From a virus: a stretch of DNA of 64,000 nucleotides. The stretch covers positions 24,193 to 88,192 of IMG/VR virus record IMGVR_UViG_3300032050_000061. One strand, 5' to 3'. The position numbers and the translations under genes are program-made. Shown here piece after piece: positions 9,235-17,300 of the stretch. Below the pieces are notes generated by a model. The model saw nothing but the letters and a program-made list of their open reading frames with translations. It had not been told where the DNA came from and made no database searches. The stretch's first letter is position 1. Each line of letters opens with the position of its first letter.

Positions 9235-10269
9235 TTATTTTAATATAAGATTTCCAAATGATGTTCTCAACCAATCATTAACATCTGTCCAATTTTGAAG
9301 TATCTTATATTTCATACCCATCCCGATAAATTTCATTTTATCTAATGGCTCAACGTCTTCTCTAAATCGTTCTACAATTTTTAATTTAGTTGTCCCACTT
9401 ATATCCGGATTATCTAATTGCATTAAATCAAAGTTTCTTTCAATAATGCTTTTGCTATCTATAATTGTTTGAAAAACTTTGTATTTATCTTTTTCAGCTT
9501 CCGCTGCGCTTAATAGTTCTTCTATTGTCACTCTCTTTTCACCTTCGAAAAGAGGTAATCTTTTTTGTAATGTTTTTAATCCACACCCCTTTACTCCATC
9601 TATATTATCTGATTTATCGCCATCTAAAACCCTATACCAAATAAAGTTTTCAGGATGAATACCATATAATTCAACCAATCTTTCTTTTGTAATCCTTTCT
9701 TTTTTAAGTGGATTCCAAACATTTATATTATCGGAAACTAGTTGTAAAAAATCTTTATCAGATGAAAGTATCAATCCTTTTTCTTCTTCGGTTAAAACCT
9801 GCTTCGATAAATAACCAATAACATCATCTGCTTCGATATTATCATAAACCATAGTTGTTACAGGTAAAATGCTTAATATATTACCTAACCAACTAATCTG
9901 TCGTTTCAAACTAATTTGTTCATCTTCTTCCGTCATCAAATCATCATACTGACGGTTTACTCTGAATTTTACTTTTCTATCCGCTTTGTAATTAGAAAAA
10001 GTTTGTCTTCTTTTTTGTGAACCACCTTTGCCATCAAATATAACAACCACTCTCGTTGGATTTTCATTACGAATTACCATACCTAATGATTTTAGAAACC
10101 CAACTACACCACCTACATGCTCACCATCTTCATTCATTGTGGGGTTGGTGCTCCAACAACGAAAAAAAGTATTAAGGCCATCTACAAATAAAACTTTTGA
10201 ATTTCGGGTTCTAATTATAGTATGCTCGTTACTTATTTCATTTAATAAACTTTTATATTTTTCGTTCAT
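9235..10269 (-). CDS. rnh: 5'-3' exonuclease / RNase H (T4 rnh-like FEN nuclease)
   Basis: Structure-specific 5' nuclease that removes RNA primers and trims Okazaki fragments. The 344 residues carry the PIN/FEN acidic motifs: VLFVDGLNTFFR, VVVIFDGKGGSQKRR, NIEADDVIGYL and LILSSDKDFLQL. These are followed by the helix-3-turn-helix DNA-binding signature GDKSDNIDGVKGCG. It is slightly longer than T4 RNase H (305). Its ATG overlaps the upstream TGA (ATGA arrangement, 10266-10269), indicating translational coupling to the SGNH-like gene. Confidence 0.9.
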   Translation of the reverse strand: MNEKYKSLLNEISNEHTIIRTRNSKVLFVDGLNTFFRCWSTNPTMNEDGEHVGGVVGFLKSLGMVIRNENPTRVVVIFDGKGGSQKRRQTFSNYKADRKVKFRVNRQYDDLMTEEDEQISLKRQISWLGNILSILPVTTMVYDNIEADDVIGYLSKQVLTEEEKGLILSSDKDFLQLVSDNINVWNPLKKERITKERLVELYGIHPENFIWYRVLDGDKSDNIDGVKGCGLKTLQKRLPLFEGEKRVTIEELLSAAEAEKDKYKVFQTIIDSKSIIERNFDLMQLDNPDISGTTKLKIVERFREDVEPLDKMKFIGMGMKYKILQNWTDVNDWLRTSFGNLILK

Positions 10270-10976
10270 CTAAAATTGTTTTTGATTTGTTCAGCGATTC
10301 TATCTATTACATCACGCGTAAAATGATGGTATTCATACTCACCAATTTCAAAATAGAATTTACTTGTTTTCAGCGTATCCGATTCATCAAAATTTAAAAT
10401 ATACTTTGATAAATTAGTTTCATTTAATAACGAATGCAAACTTATTGATTCCCCATTATAATCCATATTCAAATTTTCTAATATAACAATTTTAAAATTT
10501 ATTTCATTATTATTTAAAAAATTTACAATATGGTTTAGTTGAGTAAAGAATTTGTAATAAAAATCAAATAAGTTTAATTGTATATTTTCAGCAAATACAT
10601 TGAATGATTGAATTTGCCTTTCGGTTAATTCATTTTGTAATCCATTATGGTAGTATTGTGGATGAAGAAAAAAATTATCTGAAACTGAATATAAACTCAA
10701 TTCATGCAGATTTAATTCTTTGCTTTGCCTAACATCGATATATGAAAATCTATCTAAAAAAGATAATTGAAAAATTATATAATCACCTTTTTTATATTCA
10801 CTCAAAAATCTTAATAGATTTGTAAAAATATCTGGATTACTTAATCCAGAAATAGAATGATTTTTTTGTTCTAATGTTAAGTGATTAGCTACTCTATTAT
10901 AGATAGAGAGAGGAGTTGAACCCCTCTCCCTATTATATGTTGAATATGAATCACCAAATACCCATAAGTTATTCAT
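10266..10976 (-). CDS. SGNH/GDSL hydrolase-like protein
   Basis: The 236-residue protein begins WVFGDSYS (G8, D9, S10), the block I nucleophile signature of SGNH esterases/lipases. SISGLSN near residue 43 fits block II, and YEYHHFT near the C-terminus fits the block V catalytic histidine. Block III (GxND) is not clear; FQLS occupies its place, so the oxyanion hole may be altered. No signal peptide is visible, so it would act inside the cell. It is locked into the recombination operon: its ATG overlaps the uvsX stop (TAATG) and its TGA overlaps the next ATG. Such proteins are known as acetyl or acyl esterases; the substrate is unknown. Confidence 0.62.
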   Translation of the reverse strand: MNNLWVFGDSYSTYNRERGSTPLSIYNRVANHLTLEQKNHSISGLSNPDIFTNLLRFLSEYKKGDYIIFQLSFLDRFSYIDVRQSKELNLHELSLYSVSDNFFLHPQYYHNGLQNELTERQIQSFNVFAENIQLNLFDFYYKFFTQLNHIVNFLNNNEINFKIVILENLNMDYNGESISLHSLLNETNLSKYILNFDESDTLKTSKFYFEIGEYEYHHFTRDVIDRIAEQIKNNFR

Positions 10977-12094
10977 TATTCTACTTCATTCGGCAATGCA
11001 CCATCAACTTCCATATTATCGATATCATAAGTATCTTTCTTATATTGAAGAATTGTTAGTTCGCAAATTTTCTTGTAAATTTGTTCTCTCAATTCAACAT
11101 TATCCATCATCATCTTAATGAAATCTTTTGATTGAAATTTGATTATTTCACCGGTATCGGTATCAGTATATTCATACCAAGCACCACCTTGTTTAACTAA
11201 TTTGTTTTCCTTCATTACTGTCAGCCAACTACCATAGTTATCAATACCTCTATCGAAGAAGATATCGAAATCAGCGGAACGCAATGGTGGCCCTAATCGG
11301 TTTTTAACAACTTGTGCTCTCACCGATATACCTACCACTTTATCATTACCACCAACTTTCATTTTAATCTGACCAACGTTCTTCAATCTTAAACGAACCG
11401 ATGCGTGGAATGCCAAAGCCTTACCACCACTCGTTGTCCAGGGGTCACCGAACATTACTCCTAACTTCTGTCTTAATTGGTTTGTGAAGATGACTGCGAT
11501 TTTCTGTCTACCAATTGTATTAGTAATCTTTCTCATCGCTTTGGAAATGATAATTGCCTTATCAGTTGCGTAACCATCTTTATCATAATCCGATTCCATC
11601 TCTTTTTTAGTTGATGCCGCCGCTACTGAATCCACAACAATTGTAACCAATTTTTGTGCATCTTTTTCTCTAACCTTCTCAATAATAGTTTCAATTGTTT
11701 CAAATATATCTTCAACTGTATCTACTGAAACATATAACAATTTGGATACATCTACTCCGATTGCATCAAAGAATTCTCTACTCACCGCAGTTTCAGTATC
11801 AATCAATACTGCAATACCACCTTGCTTTTGAGTTTCCGCTAAAAGATGGGCAGAGAGTAATGATTTACCACTCTGCTCCAATCCCGTTAGTTCGGTAATT
11901 CTTCCAACTGGAATACCACCATATGGTCGGTTAGAAATAGCAACATCTAACATAGCAGCTCCGGTGGATATCCAACCATTTACATTGGTTGGAGCTCCTT
12001 CGGAATCATCATCTAAGAAAAAGGCGATTTTTTGGTCTTTTTGTTTTTTGTTCAGACTATCAACCAAAATGTCTGCTAAATCTGTTTTTGCCAT
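10976..12094 (-). CDS. uvsX: RecA-like recombinase UvsX
   Basis: Strand-exchange protein for recombination-dependent replication and repair. It has 372 residues, with the Walker A GLEQSGKS at residues 71-78 and VPVGR-type preceding residues (IPVGRITELTG). The RecA-family strand VTIVVDSVAAAS forms Walker B and a motif around IFTNQLRQKLGVMFGDPWTTSGGKALAFHAS matches the L2/DNA-binding region. The C-terminus is acidic (MEVDGALPNEVE), a common regulatory tail. It lies 8 nt after the gp32-like gene, the classical functional partner. There is no dedicated promoter; it is read with ssb. Confidence 0.93.
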   Translation of the reverse strand: MAKTDLADILVDSLNKKQKDQKIAFFLDDDSEGAPTNVNGWISTGAAMLDVAISNRPYGGIPVGRITELTGLEQSGKSLLSAHLLAETQKQGGIAVLIDTETAVSREFFDAIGVDVSKLLYVSVDTVEDIFETIETIIEKVREKDAQKLVTIVVDSVAAASTKKEMESDYDKDGYATDKAIIISKAMRKITNTIGRQKIAVIFTNQLRQKLGVMFGDPWTTSGGKALAFHASVRLRLKNVGQIKMKVGGNDKVVGISVRAQVVKNRLGPPLRSADFDIFFDRGIDNYGSWLTVMKENKLVKQGGAWYEYTDTDTGEIIKFQSKDFIKMMMDNVELREQIYKKICELTILQYKKDTYDIDNMEVDGALPNEVE

Positions 12095-12102
12095 AATCTA
12101 TA

Positions 12103-12984
12103 TTATTTGAATAAATCTTCGAATGCATCTGCTACTTGTTGAGTAGTTTTAGCTACCGCCGGTTTTTCATCATCCCACGGTAATTCAGATGTTTTAGGTT
12201 GTGCCTTTGGTGCTTCTACAACATCATCTAATTGATGAGGTTTAGAATCAAAATCAAACGAATCAGCAACTGATTGTTCAGATTTAGCTACAACCGTTTC
12301 CTGAGTTGCAGATGTTTCAGTATCATCAGTTGTGTTTCCACTTAACCAATTCTCTAAAATTTTCTTTAACTCATCATAAGATAATTCAGAATAAATAGAT
12401 GTTATATCTTTTTGATTTTCCAACAACTCTCTAATTTTAGGATCTTCATCGTGCAATTTAGTAGAGTTAGGTTTTACTCTAATAGTTGTTGTTGGATACG
12501 ATGCCCCACCTTCTGGTGCAGTATAATCTACTACGATATCTCTACCATTTAATGGATGAGATAAATCACCATAATCAGGGTCTGCAAAATAACCTAATAA
12601 TTCTTGATAAACGGTTTTACCGAATCCCCAAAACTTAACTCCTTCATGCTCCAATCCTCTTACGATTACGGGTACAAAAGTTCTCAATTTTGGCTCCATC
12701 TTTTTAGCTTCTCGATAATCTTCTTTACCACCCATCCTTTTAAGTTTGTCTGCAAACTCTACGATTGGGTCAGGTCTTCCGAATGAAGCAGGTGAAAGAT
12801 AGGATTTGTTGTTAATGTTGTAGTGAAAATACAATTCAATAAAAGGAATTTCCTTGTTGAATTTGTAAGGTACTAAACGTAATTGGTGTTTTCCGACTGA
12901 GGGTTTCCATAGACTGTCGGCGGTCTTTTGAGTGCCTTGCAATTTGTTAAGGCGAGCTCTGATTGCATCAATGTTCGTTGACAT
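12103..12984 (-). CDS. 32: Single-stranded DNA-binding protein (T4 gp32-like)
   Basis: Cooperative ssDNA-binding protein of 293 residues (T4 gp32 has 301). The basic N-terminal segment (MSTNIDAIRARLNKLQG) corresponds to the cooperativity domain. The OB-fold core includes LRLVPYK, PFIELYFHYN and KFWGFGKTVYQELLGYF, the last matching the T4 strand VFKYRFGKKIWDKI. The C-terminus is acidic and ends DAFEDLF, like the protein-interaction tail of gp32. The zinc-binding His/Cys set of T4 gp32 is absent: no cysteine occurs anywhere in the protein. It has both a host-type promoter (13063-13093) and an ATATTTATA box (13029-13044), suggesting expression through the whole infection. Confidence 0.9.
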   Translation of the reverse strand: MSTNIDAIRARLNKLQGTQKTADSLWKPSVGKHQLRLVPYKFNKEIPFIELYFHYNINNKSYLSPASFGRPDPIVEFADKLKRMGGKEDYREAKKMEPKLRTFVPVIVRGLEHEGVKFWGFGKTVYQELLGYFADPDYGDLSHPLNGRDIVVDYTAPEGGASYPTTTIRVKPNSTKLHDEDPKIRELLENQKDITSIYSELSYDELKKILENWLSGNTTDDTETSATQETVVAKSEQSVADSFDFDSKPHQLDDVVEAPKAQPKTSELPWDDEKPAVAKTTQQVADAFEDLFK

Positions 12985-13028
12985 AATTTATAGTTTTTAA
13001 AGTTTAAAATTTAAGTTTATGTGTTTTA

Positions 13029-13044
13029 CGAATATAAATATTCG
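13029..13044 (-). promoter_or_regulatory. Late-box (ATATTTATA) before gp32-like gene, perfect palindrome
   Basis: CGAATATTTATATTCG on the coding strand, 44 nt before the ssb ATG. It holds the ATATTTATA box found before virion genes and is itself a perfect inverted repeat (CGAATAT-TT-ATATTCG). It lies just downstream of the host-type promoter, so it could be a second promoter or an operator on the first transcript. Confidence 0.5.
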
Positions 13045-13062
13045 GAAATCAAAAACTTAGAA

Positions 13063-13093
13063 CAAATATATGAAATATCTTTCTAAGTTCCAA
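13063..13093 (-). promoter_or_regulatory. Host-type promoter for the gp32-uvsX operon
   Basis: TTGG (13093-13090), 19 nt, TATATTTG (13070-13063). It starts right after the stop of the upstream gene (13099) and gives a leader of about 75 nt that contains the palindromic ATATTTATA element. Confidence 0.75.
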
Positions 13094-13098
13094 ATGTT

Positions 13099-13380
13099 TT
13101 AGGATTTTTTTACGGAATATTTTTTAGTTTCCTTTCTCCTCACCTTTACCTCTTTATACTTGTCAGCTAATCTCTTTTGTTCGTTGATTTTAGCTAATAC
13201 CCAATAACCATCCATATGATTTTCATAAAGTTCTTCCCAAAGGGTTAGGTTTTCAGAATAGGTATGTGGTTGAGATTGAGCCCACTTTTTAGCGGCATTA
13301 AAACCTTTTGGAGTTGCAGGAAATTCACCTTCTTTAAAAGGGAATAACCAATTGATAATTTGGCGTAACAGGCGTGTCAT
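13099..13380 (-). CDS. Hypothetical small basic protein
   Basis: Not recognised. I place the start at the ATG 13380-13378 (MTRLLRQIINWLFPF), 93 residues. A longer frame to 13419 exists, but it would run through the ATATTTATA element at 13405-13414. The N-terminal 15 residues form an amphipathic, Trp/Phe-containing helix that could touch a membrane. The C-terminus (KVRRKETKKYSVKKS) is strongly basic, suggesting nucleic-acid or acidic-surface binding. It lies between dCMP deaminase and the ssb promoter. No function can be assigned. Confidence 0.6.
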   Translation of the reverse strand: MTRLLRQIINWLFPFKEGEFPATPKGFNAAKKWAQSQPHTYSENLTLWEELYENHMDGYWVLAKINEQKRLADKYKEVKVRRKETKKYSVKKS

Positions 13381-13404
13381 AAGATGGAGATAAGGAGATT
13401 CGCA

Positions 13405-13414
13405 TATAAATATA
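13405..13414 (-). promoter_or_regulatory. Late-box (ATATTTATA) before small basic protein gene
   Basis: TATATTTATA on the coding strand, 24 nt before the chosen ATG at 13380. A TATATTTG lies just upstream (13424-13417) but has no TTGG 19 nt before it, so the box is the better promoter candidate. Confidence 0.45.
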
Positions 13415-13450
13415 TACAAATATATTAAAACGATAATTTATTTTTTAATT

Positions 13451-13894
13451 TTACAAGTCAAAATATTCTACCACTATTCCCGCCTCTTTAAACATCTGCT
13501 CACTTCTTTTTGCGGAATCCTGCCACTTCTCATTTGTAGCTCCTCTACCCCTTCTCAACACTATTTTAGAAACACCACTATTGATAATCGCCCTCGCACA
13601 ATCTGCACAACTAATACCACACGTCATATACATTGTAGTTCCTAAAGTTGATACTCCTATTCGGGCTGCGTTGTAAATTGCATTTCTTTCAGCGTGTTCA
13701 AACCAAAAATACTTTTCAGGTCTTTCCTGTCTTTCTGCAACATTATCATCTATACCTCGTGGAAATGAATTGTAACCGGTTGATACTATTTCATTATTCT
13801 TACCAACAATAACCACACCAATTTGTGTTCGCTGGTCTTTTGATTTGAGCTTTACTTGCTCAGCTATATTAATGAAATACTCATCCCAATTCAT
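13451..13894 (-). CDS. dCMP / deoxycytidylate deaminase
   Basis: Zinc-dependent deaminase that turns dCMP into dUMP, feeding dTTP synthesis. The zinc and catalytic motif is HAERN, with the downstream CGISCADC pair (PCxxC-like), and the N-terminal TQIGVVIVG strand is typical. From the ATG at 13894 it has 147 residues; an alternative in-frame ATG at 13906 adds four. I prefer 13894 because it overlaps the upstream stop as TAATG, the same coupling seen at uvsX/SGNH. T4 dCMP deaminase is about 190 residues, so this is a compact version. It is co-transcribed with the Nmad1-like gene from the promoter at 14265-14295. Confidence 0.92.
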   Translation of the reverse strand: MNWDEYFINIAEQVKLKSKDQRTQIGVVIVGKNNEIVSTGYNSFPRGIDDNVAERQERPEKYFWFEHAERNAIYNAARIGVSTLGTTMYMTCGISCADCARAIINSGVSKIVLRRGRGATNEKWQDSAKRSEQMFKEAGIVVEYFDL

Positions 13895-14247
13895 TACTTC
13901 GCCCATTTACCTCTTTGAACTAATTGAGCGATTACACCATATACTGAAAGGTCTTCGTATGTATCTTGTATAGATTCTCCAACCTCATCTGGTTGTCCCA
14001 ATACTACTAATTGTTTTAATCTTTGAACTTTATCGTTGATTCTAAACCAAAGACCTGTAAGTGAAAGTTTTATATCATCTTTTGTTTCCAAAGGTGTTCC
14101 TACCGAAATGTTACCAGGTCCATAGTTTCTTTGCTTCTTACAAAAGGTTTCATACATTTCCGCTTGAATCTTTGCAAACTCTGCCATCGTTTCGGGATAA
14201 ACTCTTTCGCAATACTCTCTTGCGGTTTCTTCGTGGATTTCTGTCAT
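13894..14247 (-). CDS. Nucleotide modification associated domain 1 (DUF1599)-like protein
   Basis: The 117-residue helical protein carries the pattern ETFCKKQRNYGPGN, then LSLTGLWFRINDKVQRLKQL, then ESIQDTYEDLSVYGVIAQ. This resembles the DUF1599/Nmad1 family, relatives of MazG-like NTP pyrophosphohydrolases often found beside phage nucleotide-modifying enzymes. I start it at the ATG 14247; the longer frame would begin with GTG inside the -7 promoter element. The neighbour is dCMP deaminase (1-nt overlap), fitting a role in deoxynucleotide pools. The precise reaction is unknown. Confidence 0.72.
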   Translation of the reverse strand: MTEIHEETAREYCERVYPETMAEFAKIQAEMYETFCKKQRNYGPGNISVGTPLETKDDIKLSLTGLWFRINDKVQRLKQLVVLGQPDEVGESIQDTYEDLSVYGVIAQLVQRGKWAK

Positions 14248-14264
14248 TGTATATATTGTTTTCA

Positions 14265-14295
14265 CAAATATACGAAAAAATACTCAATTATCCAA
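14265..14295 (-). promoter_or_regulatory. Host-type promoter for Nmad1-dCMP deaminase operon
   Basis: TTTGG (TTGG at 14295-14292), 19 nt, TATATTTG (14272-14265), then 17 nt to the ATG at 14247. Both elements match the Bacteroidetes consensus exactly. It lies directly after the stop of the 1407-residue gene. Confidence 0.8.
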
Positions 14296-14300
14296 ATTAT

Positions 14301-17300
14301 TTACTTTAATAATAATAAATTCTTTGGAGGCTCAGATTCAATATGAGATGGATTTTGGTTAGTTGGTGCAGCAGTTACACAATCATTTTCATCGGGGTCA
14401 GATGTGTCAAATCCAGGATTATGATGTGGATTCATAAAACAAGGTTTACTAACGCCATCGGCTATATCATCTCTAACTTTAGTAACAACACCTTCCTTAT
14501 TTTGTGATACCTCTTCATTGAAATTACTGAATCGGGTATACAACATATCTCTATTATTAATTACCGCGGTCAAATGTAACATAGTATGATGTAATATAAC
14601 TGCTTGCTCAAATGCTTCTCTATCAGCCCCCTCACACATTGCAACATTTTTCAATGCTCCACTTAAAGTGTTTTTCGCCTGTTTTTGCCCAATTAATCTT
14701 ATCTTATCAGCCTCTTCCTGCGTAATTATGTTATTTTTTATCGCCCAATCAATCGTATCATTAAGACTTTTTTCAGCCGCAGCTATATCTTCTTTTTTAA
14801 TGTTCAATTGCCCCTTTTTATCCTTTGGATACGCTAATGAATATATAGATTGAATACCTAATAATTTTTCTTGTGTTTCAGGATTCTTATAAACTGTCTG
14901 CAAAATTTTTGAATAATTAGCAGAACCACCACCACCTTTATACTTAACACTCAATCCTCCAACGAATGTAACGGTAACGGCATAGAATTGTAAGTTCTCT
15001 GCAATAGCCTCTTCCATAGTTTGCCCATCTTTTGGCTTCACATTAAATTCATCTGGCATTACAATTATATCAGCAGTTTGAAAATTTTCTGATGCAGGGA
15101 AATAAACTTGCTTACCTTCTGATAAGAATTGTAATCCTGCTTTAATTTCCGCAAAATCTGCTACCGCATCTTTGAAATCTCTTGAATTTCCCATATCTAC
15201 TAATAGTTGATTCAATAATTTCTTATACTCCTCTCTCGCGGTTTCATCGTTTTCTAAATCACTATTAGTATTTAATTCTTTTAATTTATTTAGAGTATCA
15301 AATACTTTTTTATTTTCAGGTGTATCTGGAAGATTTTCTTTACCAAACATTTTTCCATACTCTTCCAATTCAGTTGTAAAGCGTTTGATTGCACCATCTA
15401 TTATATTATTGGCGGTTTGTTTACGGCCTTCTGGATTTGTTACATCTCCGAAATTTGCCATAGGTATTTTACCTCCTGACTCTTCACCTATTTTGGCCAA
15501 ATCACCTAATTTCTGATTATAGGCCATTGTTTGTAACGCCAATAAACGGGCCTTTTTAGCAGCTTCCTGTTGAGTGAATCCTTGCTTAACTAATTGTTGT
15601 GTAAGGCTTTCTTCATCAATTTCTTTAAATCTTTTGAATTCCTTTCCACCAATATTGACTCCATTTTTTGTTGTTGAAATTTCAACCATCATTTCCGGCT
15701 CATCAGGATTTACCGAACTCGCCATTTTCTTTGGATTCAATACCTTTTTACCAATAGCTCCTTCGGAAGATCTACCTACATTCAATCCATTTTTTAAAGC
15801 GAATGCCCTAACGGCTTCACCCATAGCTACATTCTTTTTCTTTAATTCAATACTCTTATATCCTTGTTGTGGATGCCTACCAGCTATTTTGTTAGCAACA
15901 TATATTTTAACGTCACCAGATACAGTAGTAACAAATTTAAAGACTTGATTAAATGTTTCTTTTTCACCATCTGATAAATCTTCACCATTAAAAACCTTTT
16001 CTACTAATGACTGTAAGACATCTTCTTCAATTGAAATAGGTTTCCCATCCTCACCAATTAAATTTAATTTACCATCAGTAAGCATTTGTGTAACCAATTT
16101 ACTCAAATCTTTTTTCTTCTTAGCAATAAATTCTTCACCCTTTTTTCCAGCGGTTGAACTTAATGCGGCTTTAAATGATTCGGGAGCTTCTGTTGTCACA
16201 TCTTCCGCATCCGCTTTTTGAGTTGCCTCAGGTTGATCCTCAACATCAATTGGTGTTACTCTAATTTCATCCCCACCAGGTAATTGCTTTGTAACAGTTT
16301 CTTCGAACAATAGACCTATAAACTTTTCGTTTTGGTTTTCAAATACTTCTCTTACTACACTTTCTGATTTAACATATTGTGCAGGCCCATTAGGAGTATC
16401 TGAATAATAGTTCCCCCCAATTGGATAAATTACTCCACCTTCTTTTTTGTTTGGTTCTTTTGGTTTTGGTTGCTCACCATCATTAGCATCTGCTTTCTTT
16501 GCTGCTATACCCTGCTCTTCCGCAAATTGGTTACACATTGGGATGGCATCTTTTATATCCATATCCACTACAATCACCTTCATATTGGCAGGTTTCCCAG
16601 CTTTAATAGCCGCAGATGTAACGGCTGCCCATCTATGGTGTCCATCGATTACGAATCCATCTCTACTTACATAAATTGGTGCAGTAATACCAGGATTTTG
16701 AGGGTCTTCTTCTAACGCCTTCGTCATTCCTGCTACTTTACTACCAACTAATTCACTTTGAGTTGCTTTTAATTTATCGGAAGGTAATTCGGTTTCAACG
16801 GTTTTAATACCCTTCTCCTTTAACATTTTTTTGAAAAGAGGTTCGGTATCTACTTCACCTTTACTATCTTTCGGAAGTTCTTCAGCGGGAGTTCCAGGTA
16901 AGGGTTTGCCTTTGAATTGTGGCATCTCTTCTCTCGGAATTCCTTGATTATCATCACAATATAAGTTTGTACCAGGAACTGTTACCTGGCAAAGGTTAAA
17001 ATCTTCACCCTTATTCGCTTTATCCGCCAACTCATCAATCTTCATAGAAATTTCTTCTCTCTTATCGGCAGGTATTTTATCTAAATCAGATTCTTTACTG
17101 AATACTTCTTTATCAGCATCGGGTAATTCTTTTTGTAAATTTCGTAAGGATTGGGGTTTAAAAGTTTCATCTTTTTTCTTATTTCTTTCTCTCCACATTC
17201 CAACGTGAGAATTACCCATCGTAGCAATTACAGTGTATCCTTTTTCTTCCCCTTCTTTTATTTTTCTATCTAACTCCTTTTGTCTATAATCATTAAATGC

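Noticed and set aside
13417-13424. TATATTTG element upstream of the small basic protein gene
   Set aside because: No TTGG at 19 nt upstream, unlike the other eight sites, so it is not listed as a host-type promoter.
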